A stretch of 64,000 bases of DNA from Chrysomallon squamiferum (taxonomy: Eukaryota > Mollusca > Gastropoda > Neomphalida > Peltospiridae). Of the stretch, positions 48,698 through 63,300 are shown one piece after another (position 1 is the first letter of the stretch; each line of letters opens with the position of its first letter). The stretch spans positions 8,379,976 to 8,443,975 of the forward strand of contig CM022665.1 in assembly GCA_012295275.1 (NCBI GenBank). The letters are read 5' to 3'. A model generated the notes under the pieces. It searched no databases. It had not been told where the DNA came from and saw nothing but the letters and a program-made list of their open reading frames with translations. The translations under genes were made by a program, and so were the position numbers.

Positions 48698-51600
48698 CTA
48701 TTGAGCAATTAGTTCAGGAAAATACATGTACCTATCAAGGGAACCACTGTGAGGCATGTTGCATGCACTAGTCCAAGAAGAGGTAGGGTTTAATGAAGAG
48801 CACTCGAAAATCTTCTGGAACTTGTACTGTGAACCACGTGATAAAGGCAATGAGCTATCTATGTTGAACTGCTCAGGACAATTCCAGCTATAAGGTCGTG
48901 AGGTTTGAAATGTAATCATGGTATCAGTTTCAGGTAGGTGGTTAATTGACCATCTTCTAGAGTCATCTGAATGGTGTGAATCAATCGACCTGATTGTTGA
49001 GGCATCATTGCCACCACATGAACCACTTCCGGTGCTGTTGCTGTGCATCAGTGACAAATCATTACACAAGGCTGTGATCAGTGGCAGAGAGTGAGCATGA
49101 GACTGGTCACGAATTTCTTCTAATTCAGGATGTAATCCTTGTCGAGATTTGCCACCTGCACTTGGTTTAGTTTTCTTTGGCTTCACCGAATCAACGTCTA
49201 GGTTGGTAGAAAGTTTTGGCTAAAAGAATAAAAGAGAAATACAAATTAAAGTAAATAAACCATTTTTTTAAAATTAAATACTATATTTGAGTTATAAACT
49301 TTTTAGAATTATTATGATAAAAATTAATTCATGAAATCAAATAATGCTGACAACTTTGTATTTTTTATCACTGGAATCAAGATAACATTTCTCAAACTGA
49401 AAATTACTTTTGAGTACCTACAAATATATATTTCTGTTTTTTCAACAATTAAAACTGAATTTAAAAGCAACACTTTTCTGTTCAAAGAATGTTTCTATGT
49501 TCAACATTTAAATTTTACTCTACCTTTGCTGCAACCTCTGAACTATTTTCTTTAAGCAAGATAAGTCCACCTGAGGCTTCACAGGAAGCAGCTGCAGCTC
49601 CACAAACCTCTGAGTTAAACACAGTCTCATTAGGAACCATTATGCTTTGCATGCTGTAAACTGGATCCTCAGGAATTTCTGACACAGATGCCACCTCTGT
49701 GAAAGCAGACTGTGGAACATACACTTCTTGCGCATTCTGCAGTTGCATTTCAACATCTGGCAACATAACAGGTGAAAGTGCAGAGCCAACACTGGTAGCA
49801 GGTAGATTGTCTGACAATGTGGTCACTCCAGATGAAGAAACAGGCTGCAAGAAAGGGGAAGGTGCAGTGTAGGACATATTCAGACTTGCTTGAATACTGG
49901 CATAAGCTGATTCATTTGGGCTGTTGACTTTCCTCACAGGAACATGTTGTTGTGGTAAATGTTCTTTAGCACCTGCAACTTTCTCAGTGTTCTCATATTC
50001 AAGTGGACTGGAATCCAGATGCTTTTGCAATAATGCCTTCCCATTGTTAAAGCTATCTTTGTGACATGGACTGTGACCTGTTAGTCCTGTCAGCTTTTCT
50101 TTCTCCCCAGGGGAAGAAGGGCTGTGGTAAGCTGGAGCACGATCAGTGTACAGGACTGGTGTCTGTGGCTGCTGTTGAAGTTGTGTGTGATAGCCTCCAC
50201 TACTTCTGACAGGAGATTTATCACCAAGTGTAGAACCAGCACTACACAGTGTTGGACTATGTGCACTGGCAGATCGCTTTGTCAGTGGTTTGTATAGTTC
50301 TAAAGAATGTGGTGCCAGACCTGGACTCCTGGTTACTGGATTCAATGCAGGCTGTTTAAAATCTATAAAAATTAAATATAAAAAAAAAAATATTTAAAAA
50401 CTTTCGAAAAGCCGTTATTACATTTCAGTAAATAACAAGTGAAGAATTGGAATGAACTGTAATTTGTTCTAATGTTAATGTCACTATCTGCAATAAGCAC
50501 AGTGTGTAAAGAAATATCTCATCCAGTTGGATCAATGAGAAAACTGTCAAAATTTAGGTTAATGGACAATCTAGCAGGAAAGGGTTATTATTGTTTCTTA
50601 AAATTAATTCTATTGTAGAATTTGTATTTTTTTTTTTTTTAATTCCTAAATAATTGAGTAACATTTACAGGAAGTAATCCTGGACATGGCTAAAGGAAGT
50701 ATCATGTGCGATATTGTCAGGTGATCAGAACTATTAACCAGGCCTGAAATAAATCTATAATAAACAGTGTGTTGACAAAATGTATAAATTTATAAATATT
50801 TCAAATTAGTTTGCTAAATGCCAGGTATTTCTTTTCTTTTTTCCACTGATACATCAAAGGTCTAATTGATTCAGTTTGTATTATTATACTTACTATGCAA
50901 GTTACTGGGATGGCAAAACTTTGATCGACTTTGAGCTGGTGTTCCCATAAGTGAATAAGGTGGACTATCTATCATTATTTCTTTATGTTCTACAAACAAC
51001 AATAAAAAAAAAAGGTTGTTGAAATAATTTAAGTCATCTCATTAAGAATATTTTATTTTTATTATGTGTTTACATACTTGGAGAGTAATCTCCCCTTCTC
51101 TAATGTATAAAATATTTTTTACTTGATGCATACTGAGTACTGACTCACTTAAGTGAATATATTTCAAATGTATTAAAAATATGTTTGGCCATCATTATTA
51201 CTATGCACTCAGTGTCATTGAAAAACTCAGCAAAAGAACTGGAATCTATTTTAAATATTAAGGTAATTCACAGTTGCAGTTTCTTTCTTAACACCTTTTA
51301 TTAGATTTCTTAAAGAAACAATGACTTTAATTTGTTAAAAACTGAACTAACATATTATTAAAAAAAGAATTGTTTTTAAGCACTTCAAAGTGAAAAATTA
51401 ATCTGATATAAACAAACCTTCACTCTCATCGAAGCTAGGCATTTTATCACTAACTATGCCTGAAGATGTGGCCGAACTTCCATTGCTGATCACAGAGAAA
51501 CGATTATTTTTGGACTTCTTTGGACAGACCTTGGCTCGGTACTGTGATACCACACCATTCGCTACCAAATCATTGGCATCACTGTAAATGTATGATTCTC

Positions 51601-54600
51601 TGTAACGTCTTTGATCTGGAAATGAAATGAAATAATTGAAACGTGTAGTATTTTAACAGCTACTTAGCTATGATTAACATAACTTGAATTCAGTTCAGAT
51701 TTTTAATTTTCTCTTGTTGTTTTTTTTTGCAATATTTAGTTCAATATATTAATGTTTCCTTAAAATCAATATTTAAGGCATCTTACAAAGAAAAATGTAT
51801 TTATCCAAAATGTCAGTACCTTCAGCATCTAAATGTCTGATTTCCATAAGTTTGGGCTGTATTGCCATCTGGAACATATGTGTGGTTCGACAAAAGTAGA
51901 GCAAATACTTTGATTTCTCATCACAATCTGTATAGTAAGCAAACTTTCTCCCCTTGTGACGACCAACGAAACGTATCTCAAATTTATTTTTCTGGAAAAA
52001 AATATATACATTGTTTATTTATATATTTTTTTATTTTAACAAAACATTATTCAACAAAATAAATAAATATATAAAAAATAATAAAATAATATAATTAAGA
52101 ACAAGAATAATAAAATACTCAAAAGTGAAAGAGGATGGCAAATATACTCTTTCAAATGGATGAATATTAGGTAACACTTTAGAACAAATAAAATACCACC
52201 ATTGGGGGTAACTATTAAGTATACAGAATTAATCGTTGATTAGAAAGTACTTGAAATATGGTAGTAGATATGTAAAAGAAACCAAAAAAAATACTAATCA
52301 ATATTTTATGTTTTAAAACAGAAAAGTAAAGATATGATACTTACATCAAAATACAATTTTCCAATATCAGGCCAAGGAAAAGTTGCTATTAAATTTCTCC
52401 AGTAGTGGTTTTTCAGGTTCTAGAAACAAAAATGATACATTTAAATTATATTTAAATGTAATATGTGTAAATCCTTTTGTTTCCCAAGGTGTTTTTGTTC
52501 CCTGAATATGTTCACTTGCTAATTGTAATAATAACATTCAGACTTACTGGATTATCCACAGTTGTTATCCTTTACAAATGATTACTTTAGATCAGAACAA
52601 AATAAGCAGAAAAAAGGAAGAGTTTCCTAATCATTTCAAACCATATTTAGATGTCCATAATGGACATTTACACTTTCCCAAGATACATGTCATCTATCTT
52701 CCACAAAAATAACATTTGTACATTCTTCATGCATGGACTTTATTCAAATGAGTAACAGTTTAATACTTTGAAATTATAATTAAATCACAAACCTCGTAGA
52801 CTTGAACTCCTTTAGCACATATAGCCAACCACATATTGGCAACTTTATCTGTCTTTTTTCTTTTCACTTTGTAAAAATGTAAATTGTGTTCTGATGGTGG
52901 ACCAGACACTTCACGAATAAACTTAAGTTCTGCAACATTGCGAGTCATATTGTGAAGATCCTTATGCATTACAGGTGCATTTCTTGTAATAAACTCCAAA
53001 CCTTTCTCTTTAATTATCTGAGAATAATAATTATAATACATGACAAAAATATTCTACCAAAAAAACAAAAGTGCAAGTTGAAAGGTTTTGTTTTGATTCT
53101 AAATAGTCCTATCTAATTAGAATTAATAGAAGTTCAACAAATAAACCAGGACAAAATAAAATAAAAGAAAGAACTGCATGTGAAAAAATCTTTGAGATTT
53201 TGTAAATCTTGTTTTTCCATAAATTATTAGAAAACGTTTAACTGAAATGATGTAAAATATTTATGGTCATTCTGATTTAAAAATGCATACAAATGTTACC
53301 AAAGTAACAGTTTTTCTTTAAGTAAAGGTAGTTACCCAGGCAGGAAAGTATTTGCGAGGATCAAAGTATCCATCAGTGTGCTTCTCAGGTATGAAGTTGC
53401 CAAAGTCTGCCTGAAGAGTATAGCCCACTAACTGGAAACATTTCTCTACACTGTAACAGTGTTCATACTGGAGAAAATTCTCTTGCAGTTGAATATAATA
53501 CAAATGACGAGTTATCTTCTCTCTGCATAATATTAAAAAGACACGTATAAAAACTAATAAATAATATAAAATTTTATTAAAATAAAAACAAATATTAAGA
53601 AAGGTATATAACACAATTAATGCATTCAATAACTTTTCTTAAAAGTATATTTATATCTTAAAAAGGGTAAATAAAATATACTAAATTAAATACTTAAGAT
53701 TATCTCAACCTTAAGTCATACATAAGTAAAAAAAAATTTCAGTAAAGTCTTTAATTAGATTAAATCAAACACAATTTGCACTCAAATGTATTTGATACTT
53801 CCTACCAAAACAAAAACAAACAAAAAAAGACCAGAAAAATATTTAATGATCACTGGTGAAGAGAAGTAGACCAAAGACGTCACTGTCTTGGGTACCTGGT
53901 GGAGTCAAATGTCAAAACATTTAGAATAAAAAAAGTTCTTCTATAATAATCTTATCACAATACATTCCTAAATAACTAAACAACTTTTAGAAACAAAAAT
54001 CCTAACCTAAAGTATATTCAAGTTCTGTGCTGTAATAATAATAAAATTTTATACTGACCTTAAGAGTACAGTTTGATCTACATAAAACTGTACTCGAAAC
54101 CATACTGTCAAGAGTACCTGCCCTTGACAATCAAAACCCTGTAAAACAAAACAGCAAAAAAAAAAAAATCAGGTAAATCTATTTTAGCTACTTTATAAAT
54201 AAAAAATGCATAATTGATTTACTGATATTGTTATTTGTTTTTTTAAATTGTACTTAGCCTAAATGTTTTGCTGCAAATTGTCAAAAATAAATTTCAGATA
54301 TATCTCTTAATAAACATGTTTATTTTGTAGCCAACTATCTCTATTTTGTGTCTTTAACTGATAACTATTAAGTACAAAAATGTATGTGTATTTACACACA
54401 GACATATTAAATAATAACAAACAAATGAAAATAAAAATACAATAATTAATATATGTTTAAAAATTACCTCTCCTTCTCCTGTTTTCCACCTTTTTGGTGC
54501 CTGTTTGTGGATTTTTTCATCAAGAACAAGGAACTGGTATTCATCATCTGCAAATTAAATAAAATATTAACTTAAAAAAAATAAAAAATTGATATGAACA

Positions 54601-54616
54601 TTTATTACTATTAAAT

Positions 54617-54648
<32 letters not shown>

Positions 54649-55345
54649 AATTTTACAATACCTTTTTTCAGTGCAAGTCCAAAATATTCGGTCTCTCTGA
54701 GACTTAAATGTGATGCTACCTGGTTAAATACTTCCTGAAATTTGGACCTGACCTAGAAAAAACAAATATTTCATTCATCAGTGATAAATAACAAAATTCA
54801 GACAAATTTCCAGATTTATCTAAACTGCAAGACTAGGATTCATGAAGTGTATAATGCTGCATAAATTAAACAGTAATAATATTTACTAACAGCAACTGTA
54901 ATAGTAATATTGATAAATGAACTCTTGATATTGATTTTTAGGATGAAGTAACGATTATCATTATTGTTGTTCTGAAAGTTAATTAACTGATGAAACCTGT
55001 TACATTAACATTAAGCTCTCATAGTTTATCAAAATTCAAATGATGTGTCACCTGGTAGATTATTAATCAAAGTTTATTTACATACTAAACTGACAACAAC
55101 AGAATCATTAATACAATTAATTAGCATTGTATAAATCTGTAAGCAGTGATTACTATTTATTATAGGTAATAACTGATATAACTGTTAATGAAAGTTTTAT
55201 ACTCTTAGTGTGTAAAAGAACAGACAAAATAATGGTGAAAGATACATACATCCACATAGACTGGGTATTCACTTCCATCAAGAAGGACAACATTGACAAT
55301 TTTAGGTTTTTTCGTTGGGGTGTGCAAACACGTTACAGAGGACAT
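48698..55345 (-). CDS. FRMD6: FERM-domain protein of the FRMD6/Willin-Expanded family, 886 aa
   Basis: Twelve coding exons in transcript order: 55250-55345, 54662-54752, 54468-54547, 54059-54138, 53336-53522, 52793-53017, 52345-52419, 51820-51991, 51418-51615, 50894-50989, 49524-50362 and 48698-49219 (complement); 886 codons plus TAG. Residues about 14-325 form a FERM domain: a ubiquitin-like lobe, a central lobe with YTLQADFGNF and DPRKYFPAW (human FRMD6 FALQADLGNF, PEAYFPSW), then a PH-like lobe with NAPVMHKD, FPWPDIGKLYF, FAYYTDC and QPKLMEIRHLD. Just after it, QRRYRESYI matches FRMD6 KQYRESYI. The ATG is preceded by an in-frame TGA. The 550-residue tail is Ser/Pro/Gln-rich; its ELEEIR and ITALCND recall a short FRMD6 tail motif. 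FRMD6 binds the apical cortex and acts upstream of Hippo kinases in animals. Expanded-type assignment is possible. Confidence 0.85.
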
Positions 55346-58300
55346 ATTACTCTGCAAAGCAGGTCCCTTTCAGGTGCTGATTGCATGAAGCACCAATTAG
55401 TTCACATTTCTGTAAAATAACAATACTACTCTGTAGAGATACATTCATTCTTATACAAAAAATAAAAAAATAACCCAATTAAGTTTCATAATTTTATGTA
55501 TGTTTGTATATATGTAGGCATAAATACATGTGTTAAAGTTTCTGTATTCTATGCCAAGGCAGCTTTATTCACATGATATGCATTTCAAAAATAAATAATT
55601 TCTTAAAAATATATATGAAGCCTGTTAGATCTGTTACAATAAAAATAGATTAAATTATTCATTATAACCATTCAAATGTAATAGTTATTTTTTTTTAAAT
55701 TAGAAAATGTATCTGAAAGTAACAGAGACAACAGAGTGTAGCAGTTATTTAAGCTTTAAATAAGCTGAAATTTATGAAATGTGGATTTAGGATTAACAAA
55801 TACAAAATTTATTTAGATTTTGTAACACTATTATGCCAGAATCTTTTTACAAAATACAACATTAATACAATAAAAATATAAATCCTTTCATACTGTTAAT
55901 AGTATATTAATGTTAAACAAATTATATAAGTGGAACATTCCAAGACAGTGCATGTATACCAAATTTTGGCAAACTTGCCAAGAAGAGCTAAACTGTACAG
56001 ATGAGAGAACCATCACCTTATGATGTGCAGGAAAAGCAATATGTATAAACAAGATTAGAGAAGTGCAAGTCTTAACATTTCTTTGACAGCACACAGCGTT
56101 ACTGCAGTTTCTAGAAATATTAACACCTACACAACAAATTCTTTACACACAGCTAGTCTTCCTGTAACCTGTGTGTTTTTCAAATACTTCTGTGAGAAAG
56201 TACTTGCACATTATTGTTACACAAATTTGACTTGTGATCAAATTTTAAATACTTTTAACTGATTAAAAACAAGTAAATAAATAAGTAAAATATTTCTGTG
56301 ATAATAAATATATAGATTTATCTGATATCAATATACAGATGTGTAAGTAGTTTTGCAGGAACTTTTTGCTGGTAAAATAAATAAAGATGTAAGAATATTA
56401 AGAAAAATAAACACACACACACATTCATACACAAGTACAACACAATAAATATTATCAGTTATCTAATATTTTCTAAATATAAAAATAAATATTAAAAGGA
56501 TAACAGGAGGACAGTACAAGAAAAATTGTTAGTATTTACATTACAAAAAAAATTATTATAATAAAATAAAAATTAAATTAAAGAAATATAAAAACAAAGC
56601 ATTCTTAAGTGGTAAATTAAATAATTTTGTATTAACACAAAACACACAAAAAGATATAGTTTAATCTTTTACAAACAAAATGCAAATAAATGTGGATTAA
56701 GAAAACAGTCTATACTGTAAATGTTAAAATTTAATGATTATAGTACAGTTTCCCATAAATCAAGTATACAACTTACATGCAGGTTCTTAGTATAATTGTT
56801 TTAATGAACTAGTAATAATATTTTGAAAAGGTGCAAAAAAAATAATATTAAAATATTTCTCTGACAGGTCTTGTAAAATGTAGTAATTACAATTACATAA
56901 AATACTTTAGTTATCTACTTTTCTGGCATTTATATTGTCATTTTATCCAAATGCATAAAATATAACTAATAAACACCTTCATACACACTTTAATAAAACA
57001 AATATAAATAAATAAATAAAATACACAAACAACCGTACGCATGTTAAATTTTTATTAGAAACATTTTGCTACACTTTTCCCTGTAAAATTTAAGTAGAAA
57101 AGACTTCTGAACTAATTACCAACACAGTATTTTAATGTATGATTTAGCTGCTGAAAAATTATGATTCCAGATAAAATGTATTCTATAAATATTTATATTA
57201 TTATTATTACTAAAATAGGTCACTAATAGATTATTCAAACAAAATTGCATGAAGGTGAAAAATAAATATATAAAAAAGAAATAATTACTGATTTTATATT
57301 TTATGCTGACCTTTCTTCTCTTTTTATTACTCTTTATCAATGTCAAGAACAGGAAAATAATAAATAAAATATAAAAATATAAAATAAACAGATGGTAGTC
57401 AGTTTCAATGCCCTTTATCCCCCATAGTTTTTTTTCTTCTTTTAAATTATTTCTTACAAGAAGGTGGATAATTCATGCAAAATAAACTGGAAAAAAGATA
57501 TGTTTTAGAAAACCTACCATTATACCATAAACTTCTATTATACTATCAACATATAAATATCAGATGCAAATCACAGCAAATTAAATTAAAATATTAATAT
57601 TTCAAATAAACTGTAATTATTTGAAATATTTGTTTTTTTCAAACATATGTTTTTTCTTTTTAAAAAACTATTATCTTCATTTGTTAATTTTAGCAGATGT
57701 TTAAATTTTAAATCAGTTGTTCAATGTATAAATTATACTGAAAACGAAAGAGGATAAATAATAATAATAACAATAATAATAATAATAATAACAAATAGTT
57801 GTACACTTATTTATTGCTTAATACAAATGAACTTGGGATCAATTAAAATAAATTTATAATGTCTGTGAGACCTTTGATAAATTAAATCTTTTCTTATTAT
57901 TTTTATGGCATTAATTATCAGACTAATTATCCTTTATTTAAAAATATTAAGGTATTCTGAACAATGAAATTTTGTGTAAAAGTGGAAAATTTTAAACAAT
58001 TTTATGAATCCAAACTATTTTACAATTTTTTAAAAATGTTTTGAAATAAAATAACTTATTTTTAAATGATCAAATTACAAATCACTTACAATTAATTTTT
58101 TTAATTTTCTTTTTTTCTGGTTTCATTTAGAAGTATTTTTGTTATCATGCCATAACAATTACATTTAAATAATAACTCATATGACATACATGTTATTAGC
58201 CAAAACCTGTCCTGGTAAATATATTAGTTAATAAACAAGCCAAAATTATGTTTTAATAAAAAGAGAAAGGATAAATGCATGCAATATCAATTTGTGTCAC

Positions 58301-59500
58301 AAATTTAACTGTTTATGCGTAGTATAAATATTAAAATCAATATTATCCATATAAATTTAGTAATCAAATGAAAAAATATAATTTTGCAAAGTACACATCA
58401 AACATATATAATAAACACTTGTAACTTGGTTAAAACAATAAAGAACACTTGCCCATCTGAAGCAATTTCAGTACAAATGGACACTAAATTACGTATGATT
58501 GTTATTGAAAAGAAGTGTCAGTTTACTAATGTTACCACAATTAATGATAATCTGAAAATGTACAAAGCTTATCAATTGAACTGAATATTTCACATATAAA
58601 ATATTTTGAATTCAGGCATTTTATCTGAAATGAATTCAGTAATGTTAATTTCTCATACAAGTATTCTAACCTGTGTATTATATTTTTTAGAAATACAATT
58701 AGCTTTCTGGACAACAATACATATTTGTAGCATAACTTTACTGAACTCATTAATTTAATTCCTAAAATATTTATTACTATAACCATATTGTGTTAAAACT
58801 ATTAATACAGATACTGTATAATATTTCATTGTCAATTATTTGGTATACTTTTTCTACTCTTAAAGTCTTAACATTCAGAATAAATATTTTCCTAACAGTA
58901 TAATTTAGTAATTAAATAATGGTAAGTATTCTTCTTATTAGTATTACTATTATTACTTTTGTCTAGTTATATTTTGTTATTTATAACTGTATTAAATCTT
59001 ATGACAAAATAGTTGATACGATTATTAATTTTGGTTCTATGTAATTATTAATGTATTTACATTTTTTAAAGTCCGATGTTTATTTAACAGAACTTATGTT
59101 TATTCCAGTCGTGAATGACAGGTATTAGTTACATATGGTAATAAAAGACAGTAATAGTTTAAGTTATATGCCGTAAATCCACAAATACAACAAAAAATAG
59201 TACAGGACCAGTAACTTCAAGAATCGTGTCGCCCTTCCCCACCGAACACAGTCTTACTCTACCATCCCAGGAGTGCGTGAAAAAAACCCTTTAAAAAACA
59301 CCTTAGTAAACTATGTCACAGCTTTACTGTCATAACTAACCAAATACATGTAGCATCACCGATGCTTCCTCTTGTAAACTATGCTCTCCATTTTTGCGAA
59401 CAGACGAAATATCTTCGAACAGAGAACCAAATACCTAACATTCCAAACTTCTTTGTAGCTGCCGGATTTGATGGATCTAAATTAATAATCTCTAAACAAA
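55346..59500 (-). other. FRMD6: FRMD6-like 5' UTR exon part and large 5' intron
   Basis: The first coding exon has a splice acceptor (TTTTACAG) at 55420-55421, upstream of the ATG. About 74 nt of 5' UTR are therefore in this exon, and a noncoding exon must lie further right. A candidate donor (TGTTAG|GTATTT) ends at 59435 in the GC-richer stretch 59220-59480. The intervening 4 kb is AT-rich and holds simple repeats such as (AAT)n at 57760-57790, but no recognisable gene. Confidence 0.4.
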
Positions 59501-60021
59501 ATTATACATAAAATATTTGCAAGAAAATGTTATAAAATGCATATTACTTGTTTGCATTTAGTAATAAATATATTTTAAAACTATTATAAAAGAAAATGGT
59601 TAATAATGTATGTTTGTTGTTAAACATTTATTTGAGAATACAAACCACTAGATGGTGCTCTCTGTCATGCCCTTTGAACTAACGCATGAGGTGAATGTAT
59701 GCAGTACTGCAAGGTGCTTGTGAATAAGTAAAGTGTGGAACGATCACGTGTTTTTAGTATACCAAAAAAGAAGAACCAAAAAACATGAGCATACCCCAAA
59801 TAAAATATATTTTTAAAATTGACAGTAGAGGTATATGGGGCAAATTGCATTTCCAAATGGACTGCCAGATACAGACGTAACAGAGATAGATACCCGAGTA
59901 ACCGCGAGTTACCTGTAGTATTATAAATTATAATAATACTCCAATAATTTGTTGTAAATGTTCTATGTTAGTATGCAGGAAAATAAAAGAATAACAGTTA
60001 AATAATATGAATCCATTTTTA

Positions 60022-60059
<38 letters not shown>

Positions 60060-60235
60060 CAGTATAAGTATTAGTATTTAATATTTAAAAATTAAACTAT
60101 TCAAGAATGTTTAATTTTTGACTAACTCTTCAAAAGCTTTAGAAACAAACTTTTTCCTGTGTAGCCTTATGTTTGGATGAGATATAAAAATATTGGTAAA
60201 GAGCACTCGCCTGCTTTCTGTGCACAAGTATTTTA

Positions 60236-60276
<41 letters not shown>

Positions 60277-60371
60277 TTAGAATGTTATGATCATTATTAT
60301 TTTTGTTATATTATATTATATTATTATTATTTATTATTTTTTTCAGAATTTGTTAAAACATAAAAGGTGAA
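59501..60371. promoter_or_regulatory. Head-to-head interval FRMD6-like / THADA
   Basis: The two genes diverge, so both promoters probably lie between about 59220 and 60340. The THADA start exon opens with a splice acceptor (TTTTTTTCAG ending at 60346), so THADA too has a noncoding first exon somewhere here. The interval contains (ATT)n at 60021-60059 and (AAT)n at 60235-60273. No TATA box was identified. Confidence 0.35.
60021..60273. repeat. Inverted (ATT)n and (AAT)n tracts
   Basis: An ATT run (60021-60059) and an AAT run (60235-60273), about 39 bp each, are reverse complements separated by about 175 bp. Confidence 0.85.
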
Positions 60372-63300
60372 ATGGAAGAATTGGAAGATCATGCTGCATA
60401 TGGAGATATAATTTTAAAGAATGATCCTGACTTGTTGAAGGACATTATAAATTGCAGGTTATTTCCCTCAGTTAAAAATTAAATAAATATTTAATAAATG
60501 GTAATTATTTATTTTAAAATGTTTTACATTAAAATTTAATAAACTGCTGTTTTTGAAAACAGATTTCCAGTTGAATTGAAATTAATTTCATTTATTCTGC
60601 ACAGTTTTTACCTGAAAAGCAATTGTTGTTGGTGTACCTGTTGTTTCACATTTTTTAAAATGTTTTTCGTATGAGAAAGAACACATAAAACAATTCCTGC
60701 TATATGTGTCATAGCAGTGGATTTTACTTCAAATACTGCTGTGATTCTTAAAACATGATTTACACATAACATAACTATTAATATAAAAATATGATCAGAT
60801 GTCATTCAGTATATGTTAATTCATTTATTAATTTTTTTGAGTTATATTTCGTGGTAAATGAAATCTTGTAGCTTTATAATTTTATAATAAATATTTTATT
60901 ACTGCAGAGAATCTGATATGCCTGCACTTGTGAAAAGACTGAATGCTTCTGTGTCTTCTCTAAAAGACATTTTCGCAAGTTCAGAAATCTCCAGCAGTGA
61001 TGTCTTGAAGTATGCAAAATGTCTTGGACATTGTTATGGAATTCACATTGACACAAAACTGCAGAAACCACTAGAAAAGGTTTAAGCGATTTTTGTTTCT
61101 TTTTTCATATTTTATCATTATAAAATTAATTAACTGTATCTTAAAATTCTGTTAATATAGTTATGAAAACCTTATGCCGTATATTTTAATTATTGCATGT
61201 TTGTTTGGATACATACTTTATATAGATAAATGGATGTGTAATAATTATATACAACTGTCCAAGCTCTTCCAAAAAAAAAAATAACTAGCAAAAAAAAAAA
61301 AAAAAAAAAAAATTAATAATAATATATTAAAAATAAATAAATAAAAATAAATAATAATATAAATAAAAAATGAATAAATAAATAAAAATAATCAATGAAA
61401 GTAATTACATGGGTTGCTTATATCTGCATGTTTCATACATAAAACAAATTTTTCAATTTTTTTATTTTATAAAGGTACTACTAGGTTTGCCTGCTCCACT
61501 GCTTTCAGTTGTAAAACAAGATCTTGAATGTTACATGAAGAAGCTGTTATTACACAGATCTAATACAAGACAGCTGTCTCAATGTGTGTTTTCCTGCGAT
61601 TATGTTCATAAAACAAAACAATTAGTGAAACATATATATATATATATATATAAAAGGATATTTATATATATATAAAATATATAATTGCTAGTCTTTGTTT
61701 AATATAAAATATAAATTTTAGTTAAATTTAATGAATATAAAGATCTTTTTTTCTTAAAAATAGCATTAAGAAAGTTCATCATAAAATTATATGTGACTTA
61801 ACAGAATTAACATGAAGCTCTATACATGTCATTAAAATGAATATAATCAGATTAAAAAGAATGCAATTTTAAAAACATTTTTCATATTATTTAGTTACAT
61901 TTTGGTTTATTTTTAGTATCTGTGTTTTTGGAACAGCCTATTACAACAGATGTAATAGATAACATGATTCCTGATCTTTATGATTTTTTGAGGACACAAA
62001 TTGATGAACTGCTTTCCAGTTCTTTTGAAGAATTTACCCAAGATAATTCATCCAGATTTGCAATTATTATAAAGGTGAATTCATACTTTCTTTAATTTTA
62101 TTAAACTCTGTATTGTAAAATATACTGAGTAAATAAAATTGTAATCTGTATTCCCGATTCTCATTTATTTTACCATTACTGTTTTCTTGTTAATTATTTT
62201 AAAACTGTTATTCAGTATGCATTATTATTTAAATAGAAATAAATAATTTGTAGGTAGAAAATGATGATTTTGTACTGATAATATTTAATTAAATATTGTT
62301 ATATAAGAAATAAATTATTCACATGATTTTGCAAATTATTTTTATTTTTATTTTTTATAACAGACCACTTAAATGTTAACACCTAACTAATCATGATTTA
62401 TAACTATTTATTGCATCCCTTTTTTATTTTTTTCCATTTGTTTTTAGATCAGTTTACAGTTATTTCAACATCATGGCAATTCAGTGAAAAATATTGTTTG
62501 GATGGAAACACCTTCAAGCAGCAGAATAAATAAAAGAAGTGTGAAGACTGTTGTACAGATGCTATTAATAACTTTAACTGAAAATGTAAGTATTACATAG
62601 ACTTTTTTGACTTAAGATTACAAAATTATAAAGCCAATAACTAATAATTTGCAAATTTATTTTCTCCAGTTGTTATTAAATAAAATTATTCAAATATGAA
62701 ATATGTGTGTGGACAGTCAGTTACTAGTTGTTAATAAATAAGATAGAAAGTATCTGATTTTAAGAAAAGTAAAGTAAAATTAGAAAAATTAATTAAATAA
62801 ATATGTATTTCCTCTTGCATTAATGTAAAGCTAAAATAATGGGGTAACTCATGTTTAATTTGCAGTGTTTTGGCTTGGATGTACAACTGTTGGCAGGTAC
62901 AGCATTAACAATGTTGTTAAACACAGCACCAGACCCAGTTCTCTCTGTCACATCTTTCTGGACAATATATCAAGCTCTCATTGAAGGTTTGTATATTGAT
63001 GTAAAGTAATATTTAAATATCCCAATTTATAAATTAAGTAGAGTTATAACTGAAACTATATAAATGATACATCAACGATCAAAACTTGGAAATAAGTTAA
63101 ACTTAAGATAATAAATATAAAATATCTTTAAGACATCACAATTACATTTATTATCATTCTCAATTAATATTTATTTTAAATTTTAAAATTGTTACTATAC
63201 CTCATATGACTAATAAATAAATAAAATTTGCTTCAGTTTTAATTTGAAGTCTGTAATTCTGTAAGTTTTTTGGTTTGTCATCAAATAATAAAAATATCAA

